In this document: positions 40,970-52,805 of the stretch, piece after piece
How positions within the stretch are numbered: the first letter of the stretch is position 1
Layout of the letters: the number at the start of each line of letters is the position of its first letter
Source: Acholoe squamosa
Lineage: Eukaryota > Annelida > Polychaeta > Phyllodocida > Polynoidae
Length of the DNA stretch: 64,000 nt
NCBI GenBank assembly: GCA_949317995.1
Contig: OX439037.1
Span: 52,176,080 to 52,240,079 of the forward strand
Direction of reading: 5' to 3'
Position numbers and translations under genes: made by a program
The notes under the pieces: generated by a model
Databases searched by the model: none
The model's input: only the letters and a program-made list of their open reading frames with translations
Told to the model about the DNA's origin: nothing

Positions 40970-42790
40970 TAGTCCCGTTCCGATACATACTATACTATAG
41001 TCCATTCCTCTATATTGGGGACTGGTGCATTTGCAGCATGAGGGCCTTATTTTTTTCTAATTAATGATAAAATATCCTAGTTTTTTCACAACCCTAGTCT
41101 TGTATAGGGTGTTTTGAATATCTATACTGAAAATTATTGGAAATTGGAAAATATTTGATAATTTTTTCAGCTGCCATATTATTACAACAGGGCAAATACT
41201 GCCCAATTGCTGCCCATTTGGGGCAAAATAGCTGCATTAATAGCAGGTGGTTGGGTGCAAATTATGGATTTCTCTCTTAATAAAACAACAAAATCTTGAT
41301 TTAATGGACCAGGGACATCAAATCCAAGTCAGAGATATCATTGACACTTTTCAGAAGTATATAAATCATATTAGTTACCATATATCTTACATTTGTATAA
41401 GTAGGTCACTGTCTGACCTTGAATCACAGTTATTGGGGTCAAGGTTGAATTAGGTCACCATGAAGTACCGCAATGGATAATCCCAACAAATGCATGAATA
41501 TCTAAGCTATCCAGTATATTGAAAGAAATCATAAATGTGATACAAAATCCATGTTTTTTCTTTTTCTTGCTCCATTTTTTCTCATATATAGGGATCATGT
41601 TAAATGCTATAGGGAAAAATTGTATCAAAGGACGGGTCAAAATGGCGATTTTAGTTAGTTTTCAAAAAAATACATATCTTTTGGTAGAATTTGAACTATT
41701 AGAGGCATATAAAATGTAAAAACATATTTAAAAAGCTTGTTTCTCACTCTAAAAGATGAATTAATGAAAATAGGGGGTCATCACTCACTTTTTCATAGTA
41801 ATTTTAGCCTAAAGATGGAGAAGTAGGTGTTTTTTCATGGTTTTCGCTTCTGAAACTCACAATTTGATACAAGATAAAATATTTTTAATTTTCACCAAAA
41901 ACTTAATGAGGTATCTAGAAATAATGCCCTGATTGTGTACTTTTACATGGTGAAAGAATTGTGTAGATCGGCCAACTATGAGAGACACAGCACCATTTTG
42001 AAGGTGCAAAAATAGGAAAAACTAAGTTTTTGGTCCCCAATATACGGCAATGAGCTGTACTTGGGTGAGCTGCTCATTAGCAGGCACATCAGTGTGAGAG
42101 GTTTGTCACAGGGGTCCGGTTACTATGGTATAAGGAACAGTTACTTAGCTCTGTCTACAACTAACATTCTTTATACATTGTACTTAGGCCAAACCATTTC
42201 TGACTAGCAAAATGAGGCATATAAATTTCTATACACATTCTAGAGCTTGATTTATTGCAATAAGTATGTACGCATGTATTTTCCTTCCCTTTGTTGTTGC
42301 CATGCATTGATAAGTAGCCGGTCACCACACCATCCTTACTATGGGGCAATCCAGGTGTAGACATTTACTTTGTACCCTCTCGACGAAAAACGTTTTCTTT
42401 GGCGTAAAGGAAACAACGAACAGAGTTTTTGGGTTAAAAGGTTTACCAATGTTTGTTTTAGATGTATAAAAAAGTCAATGTATGCACCCTAAAGAGACAT
42501 TTTGATGATCTAAAAAAATGTTTTTATTTCTAGCTAAAAACGCACTCTATTTTAACAGAAAAATATAACTTCCAAATAACAACTTTCAAAGGCGTTTCCG
42601 AAACGTTTTCATCCCAAACGTCCTTTAATGCCCAAAAGGGACATTTTGCCAAATGAGACAGAAAATCTTTTTTAAATATTTGAGAATAATTCATCTAGGC
42701 TATAATGTGTTCAGTTCATCTTGATAAAGGGGTGCACCCACTGCGACGGATGGACCATCCGTCTCCCTTCATCTGTATTTTTCTCCATAG
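40970..42790. other. Non-coding stretch
   Basis: AT-rich with no supported gene or clear repeat structure. Confidence 0.5.
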
Positions 42791-42891
42791 AAATCAATGA
42801 TAAATGATACGGATGAAACCGACGGATGGCAGTGGACGCACCCTTTTGAGGCCGTATCCAGGCCTTCTCGTGGGGTATAGACCTTGTCTGG

Positions 42892-43034
42892 AAAGTGGAC
42901 ACTTTGTCCCCTATGAACACTTTGTAACAGGCCTGAAGCCTGTCGTCAGTGAGTTCGTCAAGGCCTTTGAGGCACCTGACGACACCTTCACCAGCGAGCA
43001 TCAGGTTACTGACGACGGTGGGGAGGTCCTGTGA
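42892..43034 (+). CDS. Candidate terminal coding exon, unknown gene (strand uncertain)
   Basis: The + strand frame reads GHFVPYEHFVTGLKPVVSEF, then VKAFEAPDDTFTSEHQVTDD and GGEVL, then TGA at 43032-43034, followed about 50 bp later by overlapping AATAAA signals at 43083-43092. Codons are G-rich at position 1. The antisense frame, codon-aligned, is also open and protein-like (EEWSQDLPTVVSNLMLAGEG, possible exon 43043-42883 with donor GTCTAT). Polyadenylation signals favour the + strand. No family recognised on either strand. Confidence 0.35.
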
Positions 43035-43082
43035 CCATTCCTCCTGTTTGAATATAACCATTCCTCCTGTTTGTATACAAAC

Positions 43083-43092
43083 AATAAATAAA
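43083..43092 (+). terminator. Overlapping polyadenylation signals AATAAATAAA
   Basis: Two overlapping AATAAA hexamers 50 bp after the TGA of the candidate + strand exon. Confidence 0.4.
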
Positions 43093-43942
43093 CTGACGGC
43101 CGTCAGTCACTGATGGCCGGCGTAGGGACAGTATCCTTAGGGTCCCCGGCTCTCTAGTTCTATTATCAATGATATAAGTAACCTTGTTTAGCTGTGACAG
43201 GATGGGCTTTAACCACCCTAGACGAACCCTGCCTAATTTGCTACGCTGAACATGTTCTTCATGACCGCAGAATCTTAACCATCCTTTTGTCATTTTTCTC
43301 ACAGGCGCATAGTTGTGCATGTCGCCTGACTATCCTCGGAGTGTGGTTCCTACATGTCATGGGTGCAGTTAGCCTTTTTGGTGATAGCTTGAACTTCTTC
43401 ACTGAAAAATGCAAGTAGGTCTAATATATATCAATATGGGACTTCAGGGAGAAAAAAAAGAAAGAAAAACAACAACAAAATAGACAAATGAGGCTTATTC
43501 AAATGTCTGATTTACTTTAAACATTTTTTCAAAGGTGGGAATTTACAATTCAAGTTAATGCCCTCTTTTAAATTGTGAGTTGTACGTTTGGCACTCTCAA
43601 TATCCAATAAACTGTACTACATGCAATAACTTCCAAAGAAACTCAGTCTCTTAAATGAGACAAAAAATGGCCGTAGTGGTTGGAATGTGAAAACCCTGGG
43701 TCAATTTATAGATGGGCTATTGTGGATGAATTATAGGAGCTCATGGTATCCCCATAGTGGATTCATAGCTCATGTTTATTTATATTTTAGTTTACATATA
43801 AATTCAGAACTGAGTCTGCTCCGTCAGTAAAACACTACCTCGTACAGTAAAATAATTTATACAGAACGAACGTATAATCTGGTTCGCCTTTGATGTAAAT
43901 GATATAGAGATCATTTCCAGATGCAATCCTTTCATTTAGCCT

Positions 43943-44020
43943 ATTTGTGGATCAGCACGCTAAAAGGTACGCCCGTGCACCCCCTCGCGGGCATACCTTT
44001 TACCGTGTTGATCCACATTT
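43943..44020. repeat. Palindromic mini-element, copy 2
   Basis: Arms 43943-43975 and 43988-44020 (TTTGTGGATCAGCACGC ... GCGGGCATACC) pair with about five mismatches and match the perfect 78-bp hairpin at 19349-19426. Confidence 0.75.
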
Positions 44021-44081
44021 GTTCTTCAAAATATTCATAGGCACTACCATGTTTCAAGGCGAAACTGGTCTGTACTATTGA

Positions 44082-44241
44082 TGTATTCTGGACTTGTAGT
44101 TGCTTGTAATTTGTATATTTGAATGAGGAACAAGTCAGAAAGCTTGTAGATCGTTGCAGGACCGGAAGTAGCATATCTTGCTGTCAAGGTAAATATTTAT
44201 TGGTTATAAATGTTATCCGGTGCATTTTTGCGGTCATAACA
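44082..44241 (-). repeat. 3' LTR of the 5.15-kb Gypsy element
   Basis: 160 bp, TGTTATGACCGC to CCAGAATACA on the minus strand. About 94 percent identical to the other LTR by eye. Confidence 0.87.
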
Positions 44242-44369
44242 TATCTCCCCTTCTCAAACCAGATACGGAGTATCGTAATACATGTAATATGAACAGTAAA
44301 TGAAATATAGTACAGCACAACAATCTTTGTTGATATCAATATGAAAAGTGAACACAGTGTAAATGTTAA

Positions 44370-45710
44370 TTAAGTCTTATAGTCATTGAGTCTCTGTGGA
44401 GCGCGCCTAATACGTTCTCCCCATCTTGGGTTGTTTTCATTAGGGACCGGCTGTGCTATCCTAGGTACATCGTTTTCATTTTGGACTGGTTGTGCCTGCT
44501 GTGGCATAACTGGTACAGGCTGAATGTTCTCATCGCTCTCTACCGACATGTCCATGTGGTACCAGTCATTTAACTCATACTCTTTACTTTTGACTTGTAC
44601 CTTGCACATACGAGAAGTGTTCCATTTTTTACAATCTTCTAACATCACACAATTACCATGTACTTGTTTCACCTTCAGAGGTTTGGAATATCTCATCCTC
44701 CCGTTTAACACATGCCTTGGATTTTTAACCCAGACATAATCTCCGACACCAATCTGGTGTTCTTTGACACCAGGCTTGCTGTCAAACTTTGCCTTATAGC
44801 TGACTTGAGCAGCATTGACCTTTGCTTTTACATTTTCATGATAAACATTTTCATCTTTGGGTTGAAGTATTTGAACCTTAGTGCGTACCTGTCTACCTTG
44901 CATTAGCTCGAATGGAGTTTAACCTGTAATACTATTTGGTGTCGCATGATACGCCTTGATGGTACGGTTCATCCTCTCGATGAGACCATTGGCCTGCGGA
45001 TGGTACAGAGCAACTCAAAAATGTGTAATATTGCGTTCAGAAAGGAAAGACTTCATCTCATGCGAACAAAATTGTACACCGTTATCAGTAACAAGAAATT
45101 TGGGAAAACCTTCACTAGCAAACACTTTGATGAGAAAGTCTTTGACTTTGGAGGTTGTCACCTCAGTGACAAATGAAACCTCACACCATTTAGAGCAGTA
45201 ATCTATTAGGACAATAGCGAATTTGTACTTTGCATTTGGAAATGGACCAACAATATCTATAGCAACCTTTTGCCATACTCTCTCAGGGAGTGGAACTGGG
45301 GTGAGAGGTGGCGTATGACATGTATAAGGTTTGTCACTAGCAGTGCAATTTGTGCAGTTTTTCACAGTCTGTTCTATGTGGCGATCCATTGATGGCCACC
45401 AATAGTACTGCCGTAGCCTTCTTTTTACCATAGTCATACCGAAGTGTCCTTCATGGGCAAGCTGTATCACTCTGGCCTGTAGTGAGTCAGGAATAATGAC
45501 AGGTAAAATTCCGTCCTCAAAGGATAATTCATTAGCAACACTATGGAACTTAGCCACCTCACTTGGAAGTGACTTTACTGGAGGCCATGAAGATATAGTG
45601 TACTCAATGACACTTTGCAAGTTGGTGTCATTTTTAATAGCATCCCGCAGTTCATCTGCAGTAATGACACCATTTGTAACATCCTGTATGTGTGCAATAC
45701 TCTCGTCCAT
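44370..45710 (-). pseudogene. Gypsy integrase with C-terminal region
   Basis: HEGHFGMTMVKRRLRQYYWW with CTNCTA (zinc finger); the DDE core starts VAIDIVGPFP, LVTDNGVQF; then a TAA after NITHF, ALYHPQANGLIERMNRTIKA carrying the catalytic glutamate, a second stop at about 44920, and the C-terminal part to RRAPQRLNDYKT with stop at 44370. Two stops are the only visible lesions, so this is the best-preserved part of the element. Confidence 0.87.
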
Positions 45711-45894
45711 GGAAGAATCATGGCAGAACTCATCAGGAGATCCTGGTACCGGAAGACATGATAGACAGTCATCTTGTTATTGGCACCGGGAACATATGTA
45801 GCATGGACGTTGTACTCAAGCAGTCATGCAGACCACCTGTTGATCCTAGGACTTGTTCTGTCAGACAAGAAACCCTTTGTGGTTAGTATGTCAA

Positions 45895-46348
45895 TCAAAG
45901 GTTTGTGATCAGTACGTAGTGTATAGGGTATTCCCCACAGGAATGTGGGAGGTGCTGAGATGCCCAATAGCATGCTAGCATTTCTCTTTCAATGGTAGAG
46001 TACCTTTTCTCAGCGTCGGACAATGTGCGAGAGATGAATCTCTGAACCACCACTGACCTGAGACAATACAGCACCAAGACCGTATCCACTTGCGTCTGTG
46101 GTGACAATTGTCTCGACTCCGTCAGATGTGTTGAATGCATGTAGAAGTGGTTTTGAAGCAATTTCGGATTTCAGATCGGAGAATATCTGGTCATGCGATT
46201 TCTCCCCCTTGGACATATACTCGCAAAGGCCTAAGAATGAACGAAGTTGATCCTTGTTCTCAGGAGTCGGAGCATCTTTGACTGCACATACTAGGTCATC
46301 CCTCATGTGTAATTGTATGTCTGAGGTACTCAACCGACTGGACTCCAA
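45895..46348 (-). pseudogene. Gypsy RT thumb and RNase H
   Basis: PTPENKDQLRSFLGLCEYMS, TTDASGYGLGAVLSQ, and in the next frame RFISRTLSDAEKRYSTIERE, MLACYWASQHL. One frameshift near 46030 splits RNase H. Confidence 0.8.
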
Positions 46349-46960
46349 ACTGACACTTCTCCTTGCTTACCGTAAGTCCATGGTGTCGCAAGCGAGTAAG
46401 GACTGTTCGAAGAATGTCATCGTGCTCCTTCTGGGTCTCTGCAAAGATGAGGACATCATCCTGAAAGTAGCGGACCCCTTTGGTGTCCTTGAAGATGTAG
46501 TGCATCATATGCTGAAACAGTGAAGAGGCTGATGCTAGTCCAAATGGAACTCGAGTGTAGCGGTAGAGTCCATCTGGGGTGATAAACGCAGTAATGTCTT
46601 TAGATTTCTCCGTTAGTGGAATCCGGTGGTACGCTGCCAGTGTGCTAAGCATTTCATTTATGTTAGGTATAGGGTGAGTCTCAACAACTTTTTTTGAATT
46701 TACGTCCTTAAGATCGACACATGTGAATGCGGGCATTGCTCTTCTTCATAATTAAAATGGGTGACACCCATTCTGAAGCCTCTATAGGATCTATCATACC
46801 TAAATCCTGTAGTCTCTTAAGTTCTTTGGTAAGAGCTGGTCTCACGGACAGTGGAACATTTCACACTCGATGCTGGACAGGAAGTTCTCCGTCCTTCCAG
46901 CGAATGTCATGCGTAAAGTATTGTAACCGTCAGGCCACCTGTCGGTAAGCCTGTCGGGTT
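46296..46960 (-). pseudogene. Gypsy reverse transcriptase
   Basis: LTKELKRLQDLGMIDPIEAS and WVSPILIMKK lead, after a frameshift near 46735, to CVDLKDVNSKKVVETHPIPN, LYRYTRVPFGLASASSLFQ and YFQDDVLIFAETQKEHDDI. The catalytic box is FQDD instead of Y(I/L/V)DD and at least one CGA to TGA-type stop (46859) interrupts the start. Confidence 0.83.
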
Positions 46961-46974
46961 ATCTGTCTATGCAA

Positions 46975-47440
46975 CTCCGATACTTAGAGACAACAACACA
47001 AGGAACTTAGAGTTTCCGAAGCTTCATTACTTGGTTGAACATGGATTGCTTGGTTCAATAGTAAAATGAACGCGTACTGATACTATAAGGGTAATATCGT
47101 ATGGCTCTATTCACCTAGGTGTAGACAGTAGATTTTAACAGATATTGGATATAGTATGGAGATGCGAGAGGTCTTAGCGCCTAAGACACACTCCCCAAGG
47201 TAGGAACATGTGGTCCTTTATATAGTAGGTTCATTAACACGTGACATTATTAACATATAGATTACAATTAGCAAGGGCGGGAACCGTGCGACAGATATTA
47301 ATCCTCTTACATAACAGGCTTAGCGCCTGAATGGTACTGATAAGTACCCGTATTTACATAACCGGTCGATAAGACATTATCAAAGTGAACACATGTTATT
47401 ATTATAGAACAGTAGGGTAGCGCGTAAGCTTGCCCGTTCC
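46975..47440. mobile_element. Foreign insertion inside the Gypsy element, possibly a solo LTR
   Basis: Gypsy coding sequence breaks off after FADLFVEG on one side and resumes before QYFTHDIRWKDGELPVQHR on the other. The sequence between has no ORF and has a TATATA near 47220. Exact borders and target duplication are not resolved. Confidence 0.4.
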
Positions 47441-47454
47441 AGTATTTTGCCTTG

Positions 47455-48030
47455 TATTTTGCACCCTCGACAAAGAGGTCTGCGAACTCCTCAATGAAGC
47501 TCTGTTCTGTATGTAGAACTGGTTGCGACAAAGTAGGGTTAAGCACAATCGAAAGTTTGCACTGAGTAGGCCAACCAATGAATGCAGCACCTTTTTTAGA
47601 TACGTATACCTTTTCTGTAGTGGACCGCTCCTTGTACTCGATGCTTGCCTTGAAAAACCCGAGAATAGTAATGGGAACGCCCTCGTAATCACCAGGATGA
47701 ATATCACTCTCATTTAGCGGGCATTGACTGAATAGTGAATCGTATAGTGATTTTGGCAATATAGTGTACATGACACCGAAGTCAACTAGAATATGCACAG
47801 AAACACTTTCAATAAGCATGTCACACCGTGGCATCTGAGTATCATGTATAGAATTAACAGTAAGGACCACTTGCTGTAACTCATCGTCGACCTGGTTTAC
47901 CTGTCCGCTAAAACGCACACTAGCAAAATGTCCTACTTTCTGGCATTTGGTGCATTTTTTACCGATAGCCTTGCAATTAGGGTCGTTTGCGTAATGATCA
48001 GGGGAACCACATCAATAACATTTTCCTTTT
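47455..48030 (-). pseudogene. Gypsy zinc knuckles and aspartic protease
   Basis: A first knuckle has an in-frame TGA between its two leading cysteines (CY-stop-CGSPDHYANDPNC). The second is CTKCQKVGHFASV with the last cysteine lost. The protease follows: the active site reads HILVDFGVMYTILP where functional enzymes have DTGA or DSGA, so it is inactive. Downstream FIEEFADLF leads to RT but is cut by the insertion at about 46975-47440. Confidence 0.75.
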
Positions 48031-48159
48031 GTAGGTTTATTTTTGGGGCACCCTGCTGACTATTCTTCTGTACTTTACCAGGATTTTGCCCTTGTATCTA
48101 CCTTTTACTGAGTTCACTGTAGTATCATCGGTGTGACTTTTTGTCACCTTTGAATTTTT

Positions 48160-48699
48160 TTAAGCACTTTCCATTCTTTTTGCAATCTGAATGGCTTTAT
48201 CTAGTTCAAGATCATCTTCAGCATAGAGTTTCTCTTTAATTTTGTGACTGCTCACATTATCTATCAGCTGATCACACACAGCTTCATCCAGAAAATTGCC
48301 AAAATCACATGTAGATGCTAGATCTCTAAGTGTGCCGACAAATTCACAAATAGTCTCACCAGGTAACTGTTTCCTCAGCCTGAAAATAGCTCTCTCAGAC
48401 CTTTTATGCTTTGAAGTTTTAAACTCATTTTCCAATTTCAGTTTTGCCTTGTCTAAATCAGTAGCTGTAGCTGGGTAATTTGGGAGTTCTTTTAATTTGG
48501 CATACCTCCTCTGACCTTCTGTACCCAAATAATGTAGTAAAATGCACACTTGCCTTTTCATGGGCACCTCATCAATGTCAGGGGAAGCCTGAAGAAAATT
48601 GTTAAATAAACCTACCCACTCCTCCCATGGGATGGGTGGTTTGCCAGGCACACCCAGAAATTTTGGAATAGGGTCTAAGGGTATGTAAGCAGCAGCCAT
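48160..48699 (-). pseudogene. Gypsy gag (capsid part)
   Basis: ATG at 48699 opens MAAAYIPLDPIPKFLGVPGK, then the retrotransposon-Gag hallmarks WEEWVGLFNNFLQAS, LLHYLGTEGQRRYAKL and RAIFRLRKQLPGETICEFV; 179 codons end at a TAA at 48160. Coding-like sequence continues after the stop towards the zinc knuckles, so the stop may be a mutation. Confidence 0.82.
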
Positions 48700-49071
48700 G
48701 GTGAAATATGTAGATCTAGTAGTACTAGTAGTGCAACACACTGTAGATATATAGACCTAGCCAGTAGGCCTAGAAATGTACTTGTATTTGTGGATTGACA
48801 CTAAATTCACTAAGATTGGCACTGTAGAATTGTCAGTATGCTACTCTTCCCCAACAACACTTGTAAATTGTAGATAATCTGAAGCCAGTCTGTAGACCAG
48901 GTTCAGGTGTAGTTTGTAGTAGTACACAGTGTTGGGGCAGCAGTGAAATTTTGGAGCCAAAATTGATGTCACTTCACTCACCAATATTTCCACTTTGGAT
49001 GATCAGAAATGGCTCCTAATCACTTCCCTGACAATCTCCAGTGTAGATTCGTTGACATCGCCGCCATTTGA

Positions 49072-49231
49072 TTTATTCTGGACTTGTAGCTGCTTGTAAT
49101 TTGTATATTTGAATGAGGAACAAGTCAGAAAGCTTGTAGATTGTTGCAGGACTGGAAGTAGCGTGTCTTGCTGTCACGGTAAATATTTATTGGTTATAAA
49201 TGTTATCCAGTCCATTTTCGCGGTCATAACA
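49072..49231 (-). repeat. 5' LTR of the 5.15-kb Gypsy element
   Basis: 160 bp, matching 44082-44241. Just inside it the minus strand reads TCAAATGGCGGCGATG; the TGG is a candidate primer-binding-site start, tRNA not identified. Confidence 0.87.
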
Positions 49232-49254
49232 ACTGTCTACTAATCAGAGGATAA

Positions 49255-49333
49255 ATAAGCTTTATTGATGCGTATAACACCCTTGTTCATTGTATCCATG
49301 ACTAAAATCAACTCATGCATCAATAAAGCTTAT
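49255..49333. repeat. 79-bp foldback with 17-bp perfect arms
   Basis: ATAAGCTTTATTGATGC (49255-49271) and its exact reverse complement (49317-49333), 24 bp outside the Gypsy LTR. Confidence 0.65.
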
Positions 49334-50030
49334 ATATGCTCTTTATACCATGGTACCCCCCATAGAATAAAGTATTTACCTTGAAAATCAATGAATTCTA
49401 ATGCGAGTTGGGGCGGATGACGAGGAAGCCATTCCGCCATATTGGATGTTAAGCCTATGGGAACCATGTCATGATACACTGTTTTAAGACCCTTTTCCCC
49501 CAAAAAAAGCCAGCCCGTGCCAGTTTGCTCTATGTGAGTTTAAACTCTCTGCCAGTTTTGGTAGACAGGTGGTTAAGAGGTATATAGAGCATGTGGGTAC
49601 ATGTGGTCCTTTATACTGCCCACACAAATGAGGTGTGGGCAGTAGCAGATCTTTCATATAACGTTATATTGTCATTCTTTTCTTCGTTTGAACATTCCAT
49701 CAATGTTGTGGAATGTTAGGGAATGAAAGTTCTACTGCTGCAACATGAATGCAGCTATGGGGCAGCATGGATGCACCAATGCAGCATGAGTGCCACATGA
49801 AGACAGCAGGAGTGAATGCATCCATACGTACATCCATGCCTCTATAAATGTGACACATGAATTCTGGATAGAATTTGATAGCTATTTCATGTTTCATGTA
49901 TTGATGCATCAATGCACACATGCAATGCATAATATACCGTACTGTACCGCAAAATTGCTGCCAACCTCCCCATCCTCCGAGGTGATATCAATGTTGACCC
50001 AATTGACCCAAATAATAATGTTGATGGCCT
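49334..50030. other. Non-coding stretch
   Basis: No gene supported. GCATGAATGCAGCTATGGGG-type imperfect repeats near 49745-49800. Confidence 0.45.
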
Positions 50031-50039
50031 AATTGACAT

Positions 50040-51790
50040 AGATTTGAAGGATTTTGTAACTGTTTGAAAAGGTACATAACCTAGTTAAGCATGTAAATGT
50101 AGATAAATCATCGGACATAGAAAATATAAATAGCACAGTGTTAAAGGACTTAACCAATATAAAAAACTGGCGACCCATAACGCTCTTGCCCCTTCCTGGC
50201 AAGCTACTAGAAAAAGTTGTGCACAAGTTAATATACAAACATCTGGAAGATAACAATATATTGTATAAACACCAATATGGCTTCAGGAGGGAAAAAGGTA
50301 CCAGTGATGCAGTTATGAAAGTACCGGAAGATCTCTATAATGCCCGAGACAACAAACAACACACAATTGGTTGTTTCATCAACTACTCAAAAGCATTTGA
50401 TAGTATACACCATTCTACCCTGTTGAGAACGATTTCTGTATTACAGATCCCCCACAAGATTAAATTATGGTTAAAAGCTTATCTTGGTGACAAAAGCCAC
50501 AAAACTGTTGCTAATAGTAAGCTATCAAAAAGTGCTGCTGTGAGATTTGGGGTGCCACAGGGTTCCACAATCGGTCCCTTACTACTTGTCTTGTTTATAA
50601 ATGACCTCTGTGCCACCCTGACTCAAAGTAAATCAGTACTATATGCTGACGACCTGTTTCTGTATGTTAGCACCGAAAATCTGGTAATTATTGAACAGCA
50701 ACTACAGACTGACATTACGGCTCTGCAAAACTGGTGTACAGAAATTTATCTTATTGTCAATACTGAAAAATGCATGATTATGCGCTTTGATACTAAGCGT
50801 AAATTGAAATCCTTGCCGGCCCCTATAATAAGGATGGGACTAAATCCCCTACCTGTAGCTGACCGCTATTGCTACTTAGGAGTGGACCTAGATGGACCTC
50901 TAACTGTTGTACCACATGTAAATAAGGTCAAAAAGTCATTAGATAATAAGCTGTTCAAACTAGTAAAGTTAAGAAAGTTCCTTGGGGAAGTTGACTGTTT
51001 AACTATCTACAGATCCACCATAACCCCAGCTCTGGATTATTGCAGCCATTATACTGGGGGAGCCCCACAAGACGAGTTACTAAATCTACAGTGACTCCAA
51101 AATAACAGAATCCTTATATGTCTCAAGGGCCGAGTAAGGGGCAATGGTATAGCTGATCTCCATGATCGAGCTGGCTTAGAAATACTGTCGACAAGACGAG
51201 ATTGACACTTATTATGCTACATGTGGAAATGCTCTAAAAAACCTGAACATCTGATTCACAGAGATGTGCGCACTCGTGGCGACTTAAAGGTACGCTTCTT
51301 GATCAGACGAACCTGGAGCAGCTTCTACCAGAAAGGCCTGTACTACAGAGGAGTGAAGCTATGGGATTCCCTAGATGTAGACACACAGAAGACAGAAAGT
51401 CTGGCAGTGTTTAAAAGGAAGATAAAAATATGCCCTTGTTGTAGTATAGCAACAGGAAGTCAAAAGTCTGTGTTGTAGTATAGCAGCATGAAGTATCACT
51501 TGCCTTTCATAATCGTTAACTACTCATACAAGCTCAGCCAACAACTGGCCATTAGAAGCTGTCTGTATTAGACTGTACAGTTTCACTGCACTGCACCGTC
51601 TACCCCACCTCAGCCATACTTGTGTCCCAACTCTACACTAAGCTGTAGTTAATACTCAAACCACTAACCATCTATATACCCATGGCTGGGTTGAATCCAC
51701 ATATCTTCCGTCCCCCTGCCAGTGTACACGGAAGAACACCACTTTTAAGGGTGATTTTTCATACAATAAATGATAATCAATCAATCAGTC
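50040..51790 (+). mobile_element. 5'-truncated LINE (non-LTR retrotransposon A)
   Basis: RT domain then a short 3' UTR ending in TGATAATCAATCAATCA, a simple-repeat tail. The (ATCA)n tail is also what ends SINE copy 2 (+ strand reading), which hints that this LINE family may mobilise that SINE. Coding parts are listed separately. Confidence 0.8.
50070..51478 (+). pseudogene. LINE A ORF2: reverse transcriptase and C-terminal part
   Basis: RT motifs NWRPITLLPLPGKLLEKVVH, YGFRREKGTSDAV, INYSKAFDSIHHSTLL, RFGVPQGSTIGPLLLVLFIN, SVLYADDLFLYVS (catalytic YADD) and NTEKCMIMRF. About 60 residues usually preceding NWRPI are missing: KSSDIENINSTVLKDL jumps straight to TNIKNWRP. A TGA at 51092 follows LLNLQ; the frame then continues (LQNNRILICLKGRVRGNGIA) to another TGA, and the last part is 51221-51478 (RTRGDLKVRFLIRRTWSSFY). 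CR1/Jockey-like by motif style. Confidence 0.82.
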
Positions 51791-52805
51791 TACACCACCG
51801 TCACAAGAACTGCAATGGCTGGGTTTCATAGTTAATGCTCCATCTATGATTGTTTCAGTACCAGACAGCAAGCTACAAGACATTGTTATTGAGTGCAGGA
51901 CATGGTCTGAAAAAACTCATGCCGCAAAGAAGCAAGTACAGTCTGTGACAGGAAAACTGTTTCATATCTATAGGTGTCTCCCCCGGCAAGAACATTTATT
52001 TGCAGAATCCTGGATGTACTCTGAGGTGCCCCAGACCTGGGACTTCTCAAACTAACCACTGCATTCAAAGCAGATATCCTTTGGTTTCAGATTTATGCCT
52101 TCAAATCCAATGGAGTGAGACTACTGCAGCCTAACCTACAAGAGTATGTTATAGAGTGTGACTCGTCCCTTGATGCAGGTGGGGGTAACACTGACACCCA
52201 CTTCTACTGCCTCAAGTATGATGAGCAGCATAAAAGGATCTGTACTCATATTACACAGAATGAAGCTGTTAATCTGGTTACAGCATATAGGACTCTTGTA
52301 CCACAATTTGCCATTGGAATGGTTGTAGTTATCTATACAAACAACCTCTCTTCCAGATATGCCTTGCACTCAGGGAGAACGAAGGACCATGTCCTGGCAG
52401 CATGCTCATGCCAGATGTGGCTGGAGGCGGCTCTACGAGACCAGCGTATATCAATCCGCCATAAGCCAGGGAAGCTAATTCCCCTGGCAGATGCTCTCAG
52501 CAGACCAAATGATGGTGCAATGAGAAACTTCGTCTCCAGACTTGTAAAAGAAAGAAATCTCCGTGAACTCCCTCCAGTGGTTCCATCACCTTTCTTCAAT
52601 GTTACATAATTGTCTAACATTGTGGTCATGTCTTCTACAGGAACTCCCCTGGGTGACTCTCGTATCATACAATGCTGCAGTGTGAGACAAGACTCATGAG
52701 AACAGGATACGCCATGCTTCTATGTATCTCATATTCGCCCTCTACTATGGGGTGGAAATTCTCAACCCATCTGTGCCCGATGCATGTATGTAGCAAAATT
52801 AAGCA
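51789..52805 (+). pseudogene. DIRS-type fragment: RT thumb, RNase H, start of recombinase
   Basis: ELQWLGFIVNAPSMIVSVPD (RT thumb), VIECDSSLDAGGGNTDTHFY through RHKPGKLIPLADALSRPNDG (RNase H), then TMYLIFALYYGVEILNPS-like sequence for the recombinase N-terminus. About 70-75 percent identical at protein level to the minus-strand DIRS-type element at 53.2-57.3 kb. It begins exactly where LINE A's (ATCA)n tail ends and stops where the second LINE A piece begins. Confidence 0.75.

Larger units (their letters stand above)
44082..49231 (-). mobile_element. 5.15-kb Ty3/Gypsy LTR retrotransposon, degraded
   Basis: Direct repeats of 160 bp at 44082-44241 and 49072-49231 begin TGTTATGACCGC on the minus strand. 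A polypurine tract GAGAAGGGGAGATA abuts the left LTR. Gag, zinc-knuckle, protease, RT, RNase H and integrase follow in order on the minus strand, with multiple stops and frameshifts, and a foreign insertion of about 0.47 kb between protease and RT. No clear target duplication was found (ATTGA versus ACTGT). Confidence 0.88.

Noticed and set aside
44077..49236. 5-bp target duplication for the 5.15-kb Gypsy element
   Set aside because: Flanks ATTGA and ACTGT do not match; no duplication claimed.
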